Origin: Actinomadura alba
GTDB lineage: Bacteria; Actinomycetota; Actinomycetes; Streptosporangiales; Streptosporangiaceae
Reading direction: 5' to 3'
Assembly (NCBI RefSeq): GCF_014323705.1
Contig: NZ_JABVEC010000014.1
Coordinates: 124,001 to 188,000, forward strand
Length of the DNA: 64,000 nt
The position numbers and the translations under genes are program-made. Of the stretch, positions 37,286-46,158 are shown piece after piece. Position 1 is the stretch's first letter; each line of letters opens with the position of its first letter. A model generated the notes under the pieces. The model saw only the letters and a list, made by a program, of their open reading frames with translations. It was not told the DNA's origin and made no database searches.

Positions 37286-37870
37286 TCACGAGGGGCGAGG
37301 GGTCTGAAGGACCGCCTGGATCTCGAGGACGATCTGGATCTTGTTGGACAGGGCCACTCCGCCACCGGGAATGGGGCCGTTGTAGCTGACGTCGAACTCC
37401 ATGCGGTCGATCTCGCCGGTGGCGGTGAATCCGGCACGACCGCCCGCGAACGGGTCTTCGGCGAACGGGTCAGGACCGAACCCGTTGATCTCGAGCTTCA
37501 GCGGGACCGGGCGGGTCCGCTCCTTCAGCGTCAGTTCGCCGTCGAGAACGAAGTCGTCGCCGTCCCGGCGGATCCCGCTGGAGCGATACGTCATGGTCGG
37601 GTACTTGTCGACCTCGAAGAAGTCCGCGGAGCGGATGTGGTCGTCGCGCTGCTCGTTGCTGGTGTCGATCGAGCTCAGGTCGATGGTCGCGGTCACGCTC
37701 GACTGCAGCGGGTCTTCCGTGGTGACGATCCGACCCTCGAACGATGTGAAATGCCCCCGGACCTTACTGATCATGAGGTGCCGGACGATGAATCCCACGT
37801 CGGAGTGGATCGGGTCGATGGTCCATGTGCCCGCGACATAGCCCGGGATCTCGACAACGTCGGTCGCCAT
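37286..37870 (-). CDS. YceI-family lipocalin-like protein
   Basis: 194 aa. 'GTWTIDPIHSDVGFIVRHLMISKVRGHF' and 'IDTSNEQRDDHIRSADFFEVDKYPTMTYRS' are diagnostic of the YceI family, a beta-barrel that binds isoprenoid chains. No signal peptide is visible, unlike E. coli YceI, so it is probably cytoplasmic, as in many actinobacteria. It is divergent from an HxlR regulator with a palindrome between them, which suggests stress-responsive control. Confidence 0.9.
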   Translation of the reverse strand: MATDVVEIPGYVAGTWTIDPIHSDVGFIVRHLMISKVRGHFTSFEGRIVTTEDPLQSSVTATIDLSSIDTSNEQRDDHIRSADFFEVDKYPTMTYRSSGIRRDGDDFVLDGELTLKERTRPVPLKLEINGFGPDPFAEDPFAGGRAGFTATGEIDRMEFDVSYNGPIPGGGVALSNKIQIVLEIQAVLQTPRPS

Positions 37871-37884
37871 GGTGTCTCCTTGAG

Positions 37885-37897
37885 TTACGAGTAGTAA
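37885..37897. promoter_or_regulatory. Candidate HxlR operator between yceI-like and hxlR-like genes
   Basis: TTACGAGTAGTAA has TTAC/GTAA arms, like the TTAC-N5-GTAA sites of HxlR/YodB regulators. It lies 15 bases upstream of the YceI start and is flanked by CTTGAG...CTCAAG. Control by the divergent HxlR protein is inferred. Confidence 0.5.
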
Positions 37898-38010
37898 GAC
37901 GGTTCCCTCAAGTGATGTGGTTCTGGAAGGGAACTGGCTCTATCCTCGGGATAGTCGCGAGAACAGCGCAAGAAGGCACTTTTTACTGCCTCGGTCACCT
38001 GGAGGGAACC

Positions 38011-38400
38011 ATGGGCGCCCCGAGCTTCCACGCGCCGAATGCCGACGCCTGCCGAGCGCGCGGAATCCTCGATCGCATCGGGGACAAGTGGTCGCTGTTC
38101 GTCATCGCCCAACTCGGCGACGGAACCAAACGCTTCACCGAGCTCAAGAGGGACATCGACGGCATCAGCCAGCGCATGCTGACCGTCACGCTCCGCGGGC
38201 TGGAGCGGGACGGGATCGTCACCCGGACCATGTACCCGGTCATGCCTCCCCGGGTCGACTACGCGCTCACCGACATGGGCCGTACGTTGCTCGACACCGT
38301 CGGCACACTGGTCTGGTGGGCCGAGGCCCACCTGGCGGAGATCGATGCGGCCCGCGCCTCCTACGACGCCCGCGCCGCGCAGACCGACGCCGTCGGGTGA
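38011..38400 (+). CDS. HxlR-family winged-helix regulator
   Basis: 129 aa from ATG 38011, with GGAGGGAACC before it; the longer frame from 37825 runs through the divergent promoter. Family core: 'ILDRIGDKWSLFVIAQLGDGTKRFTELKRDIDGISQRMLTVTLRGLERDGIVTR' across the wing helices. A single Cys at position 13 (NADACRARG) sits where HypR/YodB-type members sense quinones or disulfide stress. It probably represses the divergent yceI-like gene. Confidence 0.9.
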   Translation: MGAPSFHAPNADACRARGILDRIGDKWSLFVIAQLGDGTKRFTELKRDIDGISQRMLTVTLRGLERDGIVTRTMYPVMPPRVDYALTDMGRTLLDTVGTLVWWAEAHLAEIDAARASYDARAAQTDAVG

Positions 38401-38406
38401 CGTCCT

Positions 38407-39012
38407 GTGGGCGTCACGGCACAGCCGGTACGCGGGGGAAAACGTGGCGGAGGGTTTCGCCACGCGGAAATGCTGATCTTGGGCACCGCGCTCCTTGCCG
38501 CCGCCACCGCATGCTCATCAGGACCGTCACAGCACGCTCCACAAGCAGCGCCCTCCGCACGTTCAACGTCGATACCTGCCCCAACCACCGTTGGTCCAAC
38601 ACGAAGCGCACTGCCGCCCGAACAGCACTGCCCGGTCACCAAGGCCAGTGACCGACCAGCCGAACCTCCCGCAGAGGCAGCCCAATGGGCAGGAGCGGGC
38701 AGCCTGTTCGGCGGCGATGGCCTATGGGTGCTGCTCCCCTCTCCAGACGCGCGCGCTGAACGCTGGCCCGACGGCCGCTACCACCTCAAGATCGGTTGGT
38801 GGCGTGGCATCGACGGCGAGCTCGAACTGAGCGCCAGCTCACTACGGACCGATGACACGGTGACCCACGACGTCTCCGGCGGCTACGGCACCAAGGGGTT
38901 TCAGCCGACCACTCCCGGGTTCACCACCACCGGCTGCTGGCTTCTCACCGGAACCCTCGGAGAAACAAAAGTCAGCATCATCATCGACGTCAGGCAGCGT
39001 GAGGAACCATAA
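38407..39012 (+). CDS. Putative lipoprotein of unknown function
   Basis: 201 aa from GTG 38407, which gives a basic n-region (GGKRGGG) before the hydrophobic 'MLILGTALLAAATAC' and a lipobox-like Cys; ATG 38470 is the alternative. A Pro/Ser/Thr-rich linker and a compact domain with 'LWVLLPSPDARAERWPDGRYHLKIGWWRG' follow. A second Cys lies late in the protein (TTGCWLLTG). I recognise no family. The start is six bases after the hxlR-like stop, so co-transcription is likely. Confidence 0.6.
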   Translation: MGVTAQPVRGGKRGGGFRHAEMLILGTALLAAATACSSGPSQHAPQAAPSARSTSIPAPTTVGPTRSALPPEQHCPVTKASDRPAEPPAEAAQWAGAGSLFGGDGLWVLLPSPDARAERWPDGRYHLKIGWWRGIDGELELSASSLRTDDTVTHDVSGGYGTKGFQPTTPGFTTTGCWLLTGTLGETKVSIIIDVRQREEP

Positions 39013-39053
39013 CCACATCGGCCACCCGAGGAAGCGCCCTCCGAGCGTGGTGC

Positions 39054-39623
39054 TCAGGACTGGGACCGGAGGCCGTCGAGCAGGAACGACAGCAGGCGTC
39101 CGGTGTCCTGTGGCGCGTGCTCGGTCGCGACGGACAGTGCGTGGTTCAGCCTGAGCACATCCGAGACCGTCACGTCGGGGCGTACGGTACCGGCCTCCTG
39201 CGCACGGGCGAGCACGAGGCCGACCGCCTCGCGGATCTCGTCATGGCAGCGGGCGAACACCTCGGAGTGCTTGTCGATGACGGCCTTGAGCGTCTGCATG
39301 AGCCCGCGTCTGGCGGCCGCCGACTCGACGAAGGACCGCATCCATGCGGCCAGTGCCTCTCCGGGCGGGAGTGCCTCGTCCAGTTCGTACGCCTTCGCAA
39401 CCAGAGAATCGACCTGATCGCGGTAGACCGCCTCCTGTAGCGCCAGCCGGGTGGGGAAGTGGCGGTAGAGCGTCCCGATGCCCACGCCGGCGCGCCGGGC
39501 GACGTCCTCGAGCGGCACGTCGACGCCGTGTTCGAGGAACGCACCTTTGGCCTCGGCCAGCAGTCGCTCGTAGTTGCGGCGCGCGTCGGCACGCATCGGA
39601 CGCTCCCCGGCCGATGTCGGCAT
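39054..39623 (-). CDS. TetR-family regulator (probable repressor of the divergent MFS pump)
   Basis: 189 aa from ATG 39623, with GGAGGG upstream; the frame extending to 39716 crosses the operators. Helix-turn-helix: 'VPLEDVARRAGVGIGTLYRHFPTRLALQEA'. The C-terminal ligand domain resembles actinobacterial regulators that pair with DHA2 pumps. Two palindromes lie in the intergenic region between it and the transporter. Confidence 0.87.
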   Translation of the reverse strand: MPTSAGERPMRADARRNYERLLAEAKGAFLEHGVDVPLEDVARRAGVGIGTLYRHFPTRLALQEAVYRDQVDSLVAKAYELDEALPPGEALAAWMRSFVESAAARRGLMQTLKAVIDKHSEVFARCHDEIREAVGLVLARAQEAGTVRPDVTVSDVLRLNHALSVATEHAPQDTGRLLSFLLDGLRSQS

Positions 39624-39649
39624 GGCGCCCTCCCTCACCCGGTTGCGAA

Positions 39650-39689
39650 ACGGAGGATACCTCCGTATCTTTTTCGGAGGCACCCTCCG
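39650..39689. promoter_or_regulatory. Two TetR operator palindromes
   Basis: ACGGAGG-ATA-CCTCCGT (39650-39666) and CGGAGG-CAC-CCTCCG (39675-39689), both perfect. They share the half-site CGGAGG and lie 24 bp apart centre to centre, between the divergent tetR-like and MFS genes. They are the expected binding sites for the repressor. Confidence 0.7.
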
Positions 39690-39761
39690 CTTAGCATGGG
39701 CGACCCCGAAAGCCACTTCGGGGGACGCCCGGAACCTTCCTGCAGAAGGAGTCTACGACTC

Positions 39762-41180
39762 ATGTCCCAGCAGACCGCCCCTTCGGGGGACACGCTGCTC
39801 GTCGACCCGCCGCGGCGACGATCTGGTCATCATTCGGGCATCTCGCTCGCCGTCATCCTCGCTTGCCAGCTGATGGTCGTGCTCGACGCGACCGTCGTCT
39901 TCGTCTCGCTCCCCGACATCCAGCAAAGCCTGCACTTCTCCGCGACCGGCCTGTCATGGGTCACCAACGCCTATTCGCTCGCCTTCGGCGGCCTGCTGTT
40001 GCTGGGCGGCCGGGCCGGCGACGTCCTCGGCCGTCGCAGCGTATTCCTCGCCGGGATCGCGCTGTTCACCCTCGCGTCGCTGCTCGGCGGATTCGCCGGC
40101 TCCGCGGCCTGGCTGCTGGCGGCACGCGCCGCCCAGGGGGTCGGAGCCGCCCTCGCCGCGCCCAGCGCGCTGGCCCTGATCGCCACCAACTTCGCCGAGG
40201 GAGTCGAGCGGAACCGGGCGCTCAGCATCTTCTCGGCCGTCTCGTCGGCGGGCGCCTCCATCGGACTCATCCTCGGCGGCATGCTCACCGAGTGGGCGTC
40301 CTGGCGCTGGGTGCTGTTCATCAACGTCCCGGTCGGAATCGTCGTCCTGCTGGTCGCGCCGAAGATCCTTCAGGAGACCGAACGGCAGCGAGGACGCCTC
40401 GACGTCGCCGGTGCGCTGACGTCGGTCACCGGGATGGTGGCGCTGGTGTACGGCTTCATCCGGACTGCGGACGAGGGGTGGAGCGACGGCCTGACCATGG
40501 CGTCGTTCGCGGCCGGCGCCGTGCTGCTCGCGGCCTTTGTGGCCGTCGAGACCCGCGCCGAGCAGCCCGTCGTACCGCTGCGGTTGTTCGCGGACCGGGC
40601 TCGAGCCGGTGCGTACCTCACCATGCTGCTCCTGGCCGCGGCGATGTTCGGGATGTTCTTCTTCCTCGTCCAGTTCATGCAGAACACCCTCGGCTTCAGC
40701 CCGCTCAAGGCCGGTCTGGCGTTCCTGCCGATGACCGGCCTGCTGTTCACCGCGGCGCGTCTCGCACCTCGCCTGGTCCCGCGGTTCGGGGCGCGAGCGC
40801 TCATGCTGACCGGTCTGCCCCTCATCGTGGCCGGGATGCTGTGGCTGACCAGGCTGTCGGGCGACAGCGGGTACGTCTCCGGGGCCCTCGGGGCGATGCT
40901 GCTGTTCGGCCTCGGCGCGGGGCTGGTCTTCCTGCCGCTCACCCTCACCATCCTGTCCGGAGTACGGCGTGAGGAGTCCGGCGCCGCCTCGGGGATGCTG
41001 CAGATGACGCAGCAGGTCGGCGGCGCACTCGGAATGGCCGTTCTCGTCTCCGTCTATGGCACCGCGAGCCGGGACGGCGACATGAACCATGCCGTGAGCA
41101 CCGCCTTCACCGCGGGAACGGTCTTCGTGGTGGTGGCCTTCCTGGTGAGCGTGGCGACCATGCGGCGGCGCGCGAAGTAG
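39762..41180 (+). CDS. MFS drug transporter, DHA2 (EmrB/QacA) family
   Basis: 472 aa from ATG 39762 (AAGGAG upstream). About 14 membrane helices. The family motif 'VVLDATVVFVSLPDIQQSL' in helix 1, 'GGRAGDVLGRRSVFLAG' (motif A) and 'GVGAALAAPSALALI' (motif B/C region) are present. It exports drugs or secondary metabolites by proton antiport. It is divergent from, and probably repressed by, the TetR protein. Confidence 0.92.
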   Translation: MSQQTAPSGDTLLVDPPRRRSGHHSGISLAVILACQLMVVLDATVVFVSLPDIQQSLHFSATGLSWVTNAYSLAFGGLLLLGGRAGDVLGRRSVFLAGIALFTLASLLGGFAGSAAWLLAARAAQGVGAALAAPSALALIATNFAEGVERNRALSIFSAVSSAGASIGLILGGMLTEWASWRWVLFINVPVGIVVLLVAPKILQETERQRGRLDVAGALTSVTGMVALVYGFIRTADEGWSDGLTMASFAAGAVLLAAFVAVETRAEQPVVPLRLFADRARAGAYLTMLLLAAAMFGMFFFLVQFMQNTLGFSPLKAGLAFLPMTGLLFTAARLAPRLVPRFGARALMLTGLPLIVAGMLWLTRLSGDSGYVSGALGAMLLFGLGAGLVFLPLTLTILSGVRREESGAASGMLQMTQQVGGALGMAVLVSVYGTASRDGDMNHAVSTAFTAGTVFVVVAFLVSVATMRRRAK

Positions 41181-41449
41181 CGCACCGCGTCGGCGGGTCT
41201 GGGTCCCACCCTGAAGGCTCGGACCTGCCGAAAGAGCGATGTCGTGGTCGTTGCCGATGACGTGGGCGCCGAGCCGGCCGGGGCAAGGGCGCCGGTCTGC
41301 CCCGGCGTCCCCCGGACCTCTTAGCGCTTAATCGCACCGCTCGTCAGCGGCCTCTCCCGTCCGGGTGGGACGAGCGACCACCACGCGCCGTGACGTCGTT
41401 CAACTCGCGGCCGCTCGGCTGGGATCCGCCCCTCCCACGAGCCGGTGCG

Positions 41450-42100
41450 TCAGGCGGGCGCCGCAGCGCGTACGGCGTAGTCGCCGAGAGCCGGTTCGAG
41501 CAGGTCGAAGGCCGTACCGACCGCGGCCGTGAGGGCGGCGGCGATCTCTTGGTCGCGCTCGCCGCGCAGCGTCCGGCGCAGCGTCTCATTGAACAGCACC
41601 CGATGAGCGCCGCCGAGTTGAGCCGCCGCCGTACGGGCGCGAACATCGTGCGTGTCGGTACCGCTCTCCTCGGCGAGCACGAGCGCCAGCGCCTCCTCGC
41701 GCTGCTCGTGGAACTCCCGCAGCCGGGCCAGCAGGGCCTGGCTGGACGTCACCATGCGGGCGAAGTCGGCACCGGAGAAGCCGATGACCGGGTCATGGCG
41801 CGCGACGGCGGCCAGGTACGCACGCCGGAGCGCGGCCAGGGCGGACTCCCCCGGCTCCCGCTCGGCCACCGTGCGCGCGAGGCCCTCGACGAACTGGTCG
41901 TGCAGGTCCAGGGCGAGGTCCTCCTTGCGCGGGAAGTAGTTGGTGACGGTCATCTTCGCGACCTGGGCGGCCGCCGCGACCTCCGCGATCGTCACGTCGT
42001 CGAACCCGCGCTCGAGGAACAACCGGGTCGCGTGGTCCGAGATCGCCTGCCGGGTCTGCTGCTTCTTCAACTCGCGCAGACCCATCGTCGCCTGGCTCAT
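41450..42100 (-). CDS. TetR/AcrR-family regulator
   Basis: 216 aa. The helix-turn-helix 'VTIAEVAAAAQVAKMTVTNYFPRKEDLALD' is typical. The C-terminal domain resembles ligand-binding TetR proteins with no recognisable ligand. It is divergent from a DUF5701 gene, with a clear palindrome between them. The 269 bases between its end and the MFS gene hold no gene that I can support. Confidence 0.86.
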   Translation of the reverse strand: MSQATMGLRELKKQQTRQAISDHATRLFLERGFDDVTIAEVAAAAQVAKMTVTNYFPRKEDLALDLHDQFVEGLARTVAEREPGESALAALRRAYLAAVARHDPVIGFSGADFARMVTSSQALLARLREFHEQREEALALVLAEESGTDTHDVRARTAAAQLGGAHRVLFNETLRRTLRGERDQEIAAALTAAVGTAFDLLEPALGDYAVRAAAPA

Positions 42101-42139
42101 GAGCCCATCATCCCATTACCCGCGGATAGATTTGTAGTT

Positions 42140-42155
42140 GACCTATTCTTAGGTC
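42140..42155. promoter_or_regulatory. TetR operator palindrome
   Basis: GACCTATTCTTAGGTC: perfect six-base arms around TTCT. A further half-site, TTAGGTC, lies 13 bases downstream. Located between the TetR-like and DUF5701 genes, it probably controls both. Confidence 0.6.
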
Positions 42156-42202
42156 TGATCTAACTTTAGGTCCTCGCCAGGATCTCAGGGAGCTGAATCA
42201 CC

Positions 42203-42928
42203 ATGCACGTCCATGCTCCGGCACCCGCCGACGCCGATCTCCTCGAGGACCGCCTCACGCCGACCGGCCGCACGCCGTGGGCGTTCGATGCCGGCGCCGA
42301 GTTCGACCGGCAAGTGCGCAACCTGCTGGACAAGGGGTATCCGAAGATCACCGGCCGCACCCCGGCGTCCTTCACCGAACTCGTCACACCGCTGCGCGCC
42401 ACCGCCGTCGCCCTAGGCGGAGGCATGCGAGCACCCGAGAACGGCCGCGTGCCGTTCCTGCTCGTCGTCACCAGGACGCTGGCACCCATCGAGCAGTCCC
42501 TTCCTCTCACGACCTTGCACGGCAGGACCAAACCCGGCTTCGTCGACGACCGCTCCTACGAACCGGGCGTCATCGAGCGGTTCGTCGCCACCCCTGAGGT
42601 GGAGCTGCCCGATGAGCGTGCGTACCTGCTGTTCGACGTCGATCGAGGCGAGGAGTTCTGCGGCGCCGTCCCGAATCACGCGATGGCCGCCATCGCCGAG
42701 CGGCGGCGAACTCCGCTCACCATCGAGGAGGGCATCGCACTTGTGACGCACCACCCTGCGGCGCTCGCCAAGAACAAGTGCTTCTCCCTCGGCGGCTCCC
42801 GATGCGACGACCGCCGCGTTCCCGCGATCTGGATCAGCAAAAACGCCCCGAAGCTCGGCTGGTGCTGGGAAGGCAATCCGCACACCTGGCTCGGCATGGC
42901 ATCCGCCGGAGGCCGCGCGGCGGTGTGA
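42203..42928 (+). CDS. DUF5701-family protein
   Basis: 241 aa. I recognise the family from 'QVRNLLDKGYPKITGRTPASF', 'RVPFLLVVTRTLAPIEQSLPLTTL', 'YLLFDVDRGEEFCGAVPNHAMAAI' and the C-terminal 'KNKCFSLGGSRCDDRRVPAIWIS' with 'PKLGWCWEGNPHTWLGMASAG'. Function is unknown. Conserved Cys residues near the C-terminus may be functional. Divergent regulation by the TetR gene is likely. Confidence 0.75.
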   Translation: MHVHAPAPADADLLEDRLTPTGRTPWAFDAGAEFDRQVRNLLDKGYPKITGRTPASFTELVTPLRATAVALGGGMRAPENGRVPFLLVVTRTLAPIEQSLPLTTLHGRTKPGFVDDRSYEPGVIERFVATPEVELPDERAYLLFDVDRGEEFCGAVPNHAMAAIAERRRTPLTIEEGIALVTHHPAALAKNKCFSLGGSRCDDRRVPAIWISKNAPKLGWCWEGNPHTWLGMASAGGRAAV

Positions 42929-42975
42929 CGGCCACGCCCCGCTTCAGTGGCCGATGTCCGTACCGCCGCATGCCT

Positions 42976-43194
42976 CGATGAGCCAAGCCGTTCATCGAGA
43001 TCCGCGGCCGGATCGGCGACCCGTTCGGGTGCGCACCGTTCGACGAACCACGACGGCAGCAGATCCGGCCACTCGTCGTCCGACGGCCAGGCATCGACTC
43101 GCCCGATCACCCGGGCCAGGACCTCGCCGGCCCGGGCTGTCACGCCCGCGGGATCGTCCGCCGTGAAGTGGACCTGCACGAGGAACGGAAGCAA
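42976..43194 (-). pseudogene. Truncated hypothetical protein remnant
   Basis: The first 55 or so residues on the minus strand look like genuine protein ('LVQVHFTADDPAGVTARAGE', 'DAWPSDDEWPDLLPSWFVERC'). They resemble, from memory, the N-terminus of a longer actinomycete hypothetical. After about residue 70 the frame runs antisense into the DUF5701 gene, so the natural C-terminus is missing. It is either a short protein or a 3'-truncated gene. Confidence 0.4.
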
Positions 43195-43221
43195 GCCGAT
43201 CTCCTCATCCGTTCGGGACGT

Positions 43222-44043
43222 CTAGTACCGGTACCGAAGGAGCCGGCCGATGTCACGGAAGCCGGGGATGCGCGCCATCACCCACATCCCCATCCGCCCC
43301 GAGGCCGGTAGTTTGTCCAGGCCCGGCACGTCCACGCTGCGCAGCGCGTCGAGACAGGTCAACCCCTGGTGCCAACCCTCGATCTCGTACGGGTCGTCAA
43401 TGCCCCAGTGCAAGGTCGCACCGGCGTTGCGCACCGCAGGCACCAGCTTCTGCAGCCGGATGCCCAGTGACCCGTAGCCGTCGAAGAGAAGTTGGCCGCT
43501 GGCGAACCGCCCGGTGATCCGCTCGATGAGGCGCCTGCCCTCCTCCTTGCGCAGGTACATCGACAGGCCCTCGAAGACGGCCACCGTCGAACGGTCGTCG
43601 GGCACATCCTCGAGCCATCCGTCCTCGGTGACCGAGGCGCCGATCATCCGGTAGTCGCCCGCACGCTCCGGCAGCAGCCGTCGCCGCAGCTCGAGGACCT
43701 CCGGGTAGTCGACGTCGAGCCAGCGCACCGACGCCGTCGGGTCGAGCCGGTGGACCCGGGTGTCCAGGCCACAGGCGAGGTGCAGCACGGTGGCCTCCGG
43801 GTGACCGGCCAGGAACTCGGCGGTCCAGTCGTCGAGGACCTTTGCGCGGAGGGCCACACCCGCTGCCGTCGTGCCCCTGATCCCCGTTCTCTTGCGGAAG
43901 TCGTAGTCGATCCGCCGCACGGCCAGGTCCGCCTCGCGGTCGCACAGGATCGGATTCGCCGAGCGGCTGTCCAGTGCCCTACCGTACAGCGTGGCGAGCA
44001 TCGTCTCGGGGGCGCCGGTGAGAGTGATCTTCTCTTGATCCAT
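43222..44043 (-). CDS. Leucine carboxyl methyltransferase-family (PPM1/TcmP-like) methyltransferase
   Basis: 273 aa from ATG 44043 (GAGGAG upstream); the frame to 44097 is longer than needed. Family blocks: 'RALDSRSANPILCDREAD', 'VLHLACGLDTRVHRLDP' (SAM motif I), 'VRWLDVDYPEVLELRRRLLP' and 'VFEGLSMYLRKEEGRRLI'. Bacterial members methylate carboxyl or hydroxyl groups of small molecules. Substrate unknown. It is divergent from the LigD-like gene. Confidence 0.88.
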   Translation of the reverse strand: MDQEKITLTGAPETMLATLYGRALDSRSANPILCDREADLAVRRIDYDFRKRTGIRGTTAAGVALRAKVLDDWTAEFLAGHPEATVLHLACGLDTRVHRLDPTASVRWLDVDYPEVLELRRRLLPERAGDYRMIGASVTEDGWLEDVPDDRSTVAVFEGLSMYLRKEEGRRLIERITGRFASGQLLFDGYGSLGIRLQKLVPAVRNAGATLHWGIDDPYEIEGWHQGLTCLDALRSVDVPGLDKLPASGRMGMWVMARIPGFRDIGRLLRYRY

Positions 44044-44201
44044 GGCTCCTCGGATCTGCGCGTGGTGACCGACCGTACCCGTGAGTCCTGAGGTCATTCA
44101 GCGCCCCGGTTGATCCTGTCCAGCAGTACGTCCCTTTCCGTACGAGTCGTTACTTCTACTCTGGGTCTGCGACCAGTGCGCCTAGCGGGCAGGAGCCTGA
44201 G

Positions 44202-45173
44202 ATGAGCGGCGAGGGCAAGGACAAGGACAACGTGCGGGACGGGGTGTCGCTGACGAACCTCGACCAGCCGCTGTTCAAGGGGGCGAACGCCACCAAGCGA
44301 GATCTGGTGGATTATCTCGACGCCGTCCGTGACCGGATCATCCCGGTCCTGCGGGACAGGCCGCTCTCGGTGGTCCGGGTGCTTCGAGGGCAGGAGCCGT
44401 TCATGCAGAAGAACGTCCCCAAGTACGCCCCGGCCTGGGTGGAAAAGGTGCCCATGTGGGCCGAGACCTCCAAGCGCGAGGTGTCGTACGCGCTGTGCAA
44501 CGACCGCCGCACGCTGCTGTGGTTCGCCAACCAGCGCGCGATCGAGTACCACCCGACGCTGAGCCGGGCGGATCGTCTGCACCAACCCACCGACCTCATC
44601 ATCGACATCGACCCGCCCTCCGCCGACGCGTTCCCACTCGTCGTCAGTGCCGCGCACCTGGTCCGCCGGGCACTGACAGATGCCGGCCTGGCGGGTGCGG
44701 TCAAGACCAGCGGGGCGAAGGGCGTGCACATCTTCGTCCCGATCACGACGGACGTGCCCATCGTCGACGTGGCGGCGGCGACCCGCGCGATCGCGGCGCG
44801 TGCCGAGCGTCTTGATCCTGAGCTCGCGACCACGGCGTTCATCCGAGAGGACCGCGGCGGCAAGGTGTTCCTCGACTCGACCCGGGCCGGTGGTGCGACG
44901 GTCGTGGCCGCGTACAGCCCACGGGTCCGCCCCGGCCTTCCGGTGTCCTTCCCCGTGGCCTGGGAGGAGCTGGACAGCATCACCCCGGCCGATTTCACCG
45001 TGCACACGGCGGCCCGGCTGCTCGCCGACGACGACCCGTGGGCCGCTGGGCTGCCCGAGCCGCAGCGGCTGAACGCCGACCTGATCGAGGAGGGCCATAC
45101 GATTCCGGTCGCCCGCGTACAGGCCATGCACGAGGGCAAGCGGCGCGCCCGCGCTCGCCGCGAAGCCAAGTGA
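44202..45173 (+). CDS. Stand-alone LigD-type primase-polymerase
   Basis: 323 aa archaeo-eukaryotic primase fold. Start region 'TNLDQPLFKGANATKRDLVDYL' and 'GQEPFMQKNVPKYAP' match the LigD polymerase family. The metal-binding pair is D-x-D in 'LIIDIDPPSADAF', followed by 'KTSGAKGVHIFVPI' (SGxKGxH nucleotide-binding). No ligase or nuclease domain and no ku gene are present in this window. It may act in end-joining or gap-filling with partners elsewhere. The stop overlaps the next gene's GTG. Confidence 0.88.
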   Translation: MSGEGKDKDNVRDGVSLTNLDQPLFKGANATKRDLVDYLDAVRDRIIPVLRDRPLSVVRVLRGQEPFMQKNVPKYAPAWVEKVPMWAETSKREVSYALCNDRRTLLWFANQRAIEYHPTLSRADRLHQPTDLIIDIDPPSADAFPLVVSAAHLVRRALTDAGLAGAVKTSGAKGVHIFVPITTDVPIVDVAAATRAIAARAERLDPELATTAFIREDRGGKVFLDSTRAGGATVVAAYSPRVRPGLPVSFPVAWEELDSITPADFTVHTAARLLADDDPWAAGLPEPQRLNADLIEEGHTIPVARVQAMHEGKRRARARREAK

Positions 45174-46132
45174 CAGCCCATACCGGCGACCTGCCTGCCC
45201 TGGGGAGCTCCGCCAGGCAGCAGGTGAACCCCCTCGCGGACCTCGACACGGTCGAGTGGCCGGAGCTCCATCACGCGTACGGGAGCGCCAAGGACGTACC
45301 CGGTCAGCTCCGTGCTCTGCGGTCACCGATCACCGAGGAACGGCGGCGGGCACAGGGGGAGCTCAGCGGGAACGTCTACCACCAGGGCACGCGTTGGCAG
45401 GCCAGCGCGGCGGTCGTCCCCTTCCTGGTGGGCTTGGTGGAGGCGCCGGGCACTCCAGAGCGACCCGTCGTCCTGGATCTGTTGCGCGCTGTCGCGATCG
45501 GAGATCTCGACGACGGTTCCCTCCGCTTCAAGCCCGAGGAGCGGTTCGCAGCAGCGGATTCGATGACCGGCGAGCATGTCGCCGCAGTGCTGAGGTGGCT
45601 GTACAGAGAAGACGAATCCGAGGAGTCCGAGGAGGAGGACTGGCCGGATTTCGTCGACGTCGCCGATGTGCTGTGGGCCCGGGACGCCTATCTTGCCGCG
45701 GCCGGATCCGCCGACCGGTTCGTCGCCTGGGTCGGCGATGACGATCCCGCAGTCGCGGTTCAGGCCGCCGAGCTGCTGGCCTGGTACCCCGAAACCGACG
45801 GGGCCGTGCCTGCACTGCTCGAGGTCCCCGCCAACGGCGATCGTGCCGCCGTACGCGTCAGTGCCAACCTGACCCTCGCCCACCTGCGTGACGGTGATCC
45901 ACGAGTCGATCGGCGACTGCGGGACCTGCTGGACGCCGAGGACTATGCGGTACGGCTCACGGCCGCCGTCGCCCTGGCCTACCGGATCGGCGAGGGGATG
46001 CCCGAACCCGCCCTCGACATCCTGCTCCAGGCACGCGACAGGGCGACGGAGCTGATCTCGATCGAGATCCCCTGGTCCCGGTCACTGGTCGGGTTCGCGT
46101 CCGCGGCCCTGTACCGGATCGGGCTGGGCTGA
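45170..46132 (+). CDS. HEAT-repeat-like protein
   Basis: 320 aa from GTG 45170, which overlaps the LigD-like stop (GTGA). Successive alpha-helical pairs such as 'AVVPFLVGLVEAPGTPERPVVLDLL', 'DDPAVAVQAAELLAWYPETDGAVPALL' and 'DAEDYAVRLTAAVALAYRIG' resemble HEAT/PBS-lyase repeats. An acidic insert (Glu/Ser/Asp, about 180-195) interrupts them. Probably a protein-interaction scaffold. Translational coupling hints at a link to the polymerase, but no function is known. Confidence 0.65.
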   Translation: MTAHTGDLPALGSSARQQVNPLADLDTVEWPELHHAYGSAKDVPGQLRALRSPITEERRRAQGELSGNVYHQGTRWQASAAVVPFLVGLVEAPGTPERPVVLDLLRAVAIGDLDDGSLRFKPEERFAAADSMTGEHVAAVLRWLYREDESEESEEEDWPDFVDVADVLWARDAYLAAAGSADRFVAWVGDDDPAVAVQAAELLAWYPETDGAVPALLEVPANGDRAAVRVSANLTLAHLRDGDPRVDRRLRDLLDAEDYAVRLTAAVALAYRIGEGMPEPALDILLQARDRATELISIEIPWSRSLVGFASAALYRIGLG

Positions 46133-46158
46133 GCGGGGCTCTGGGGGGTGCATGACGA

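Noticed and set aside
38407..38470. ATG 38470 as the lipoprotein start
   Set aside because: Possible, but it would remove the basic n-region expected before the hydrophobic signal; GTG 38407 is preferred, with the choice left open.
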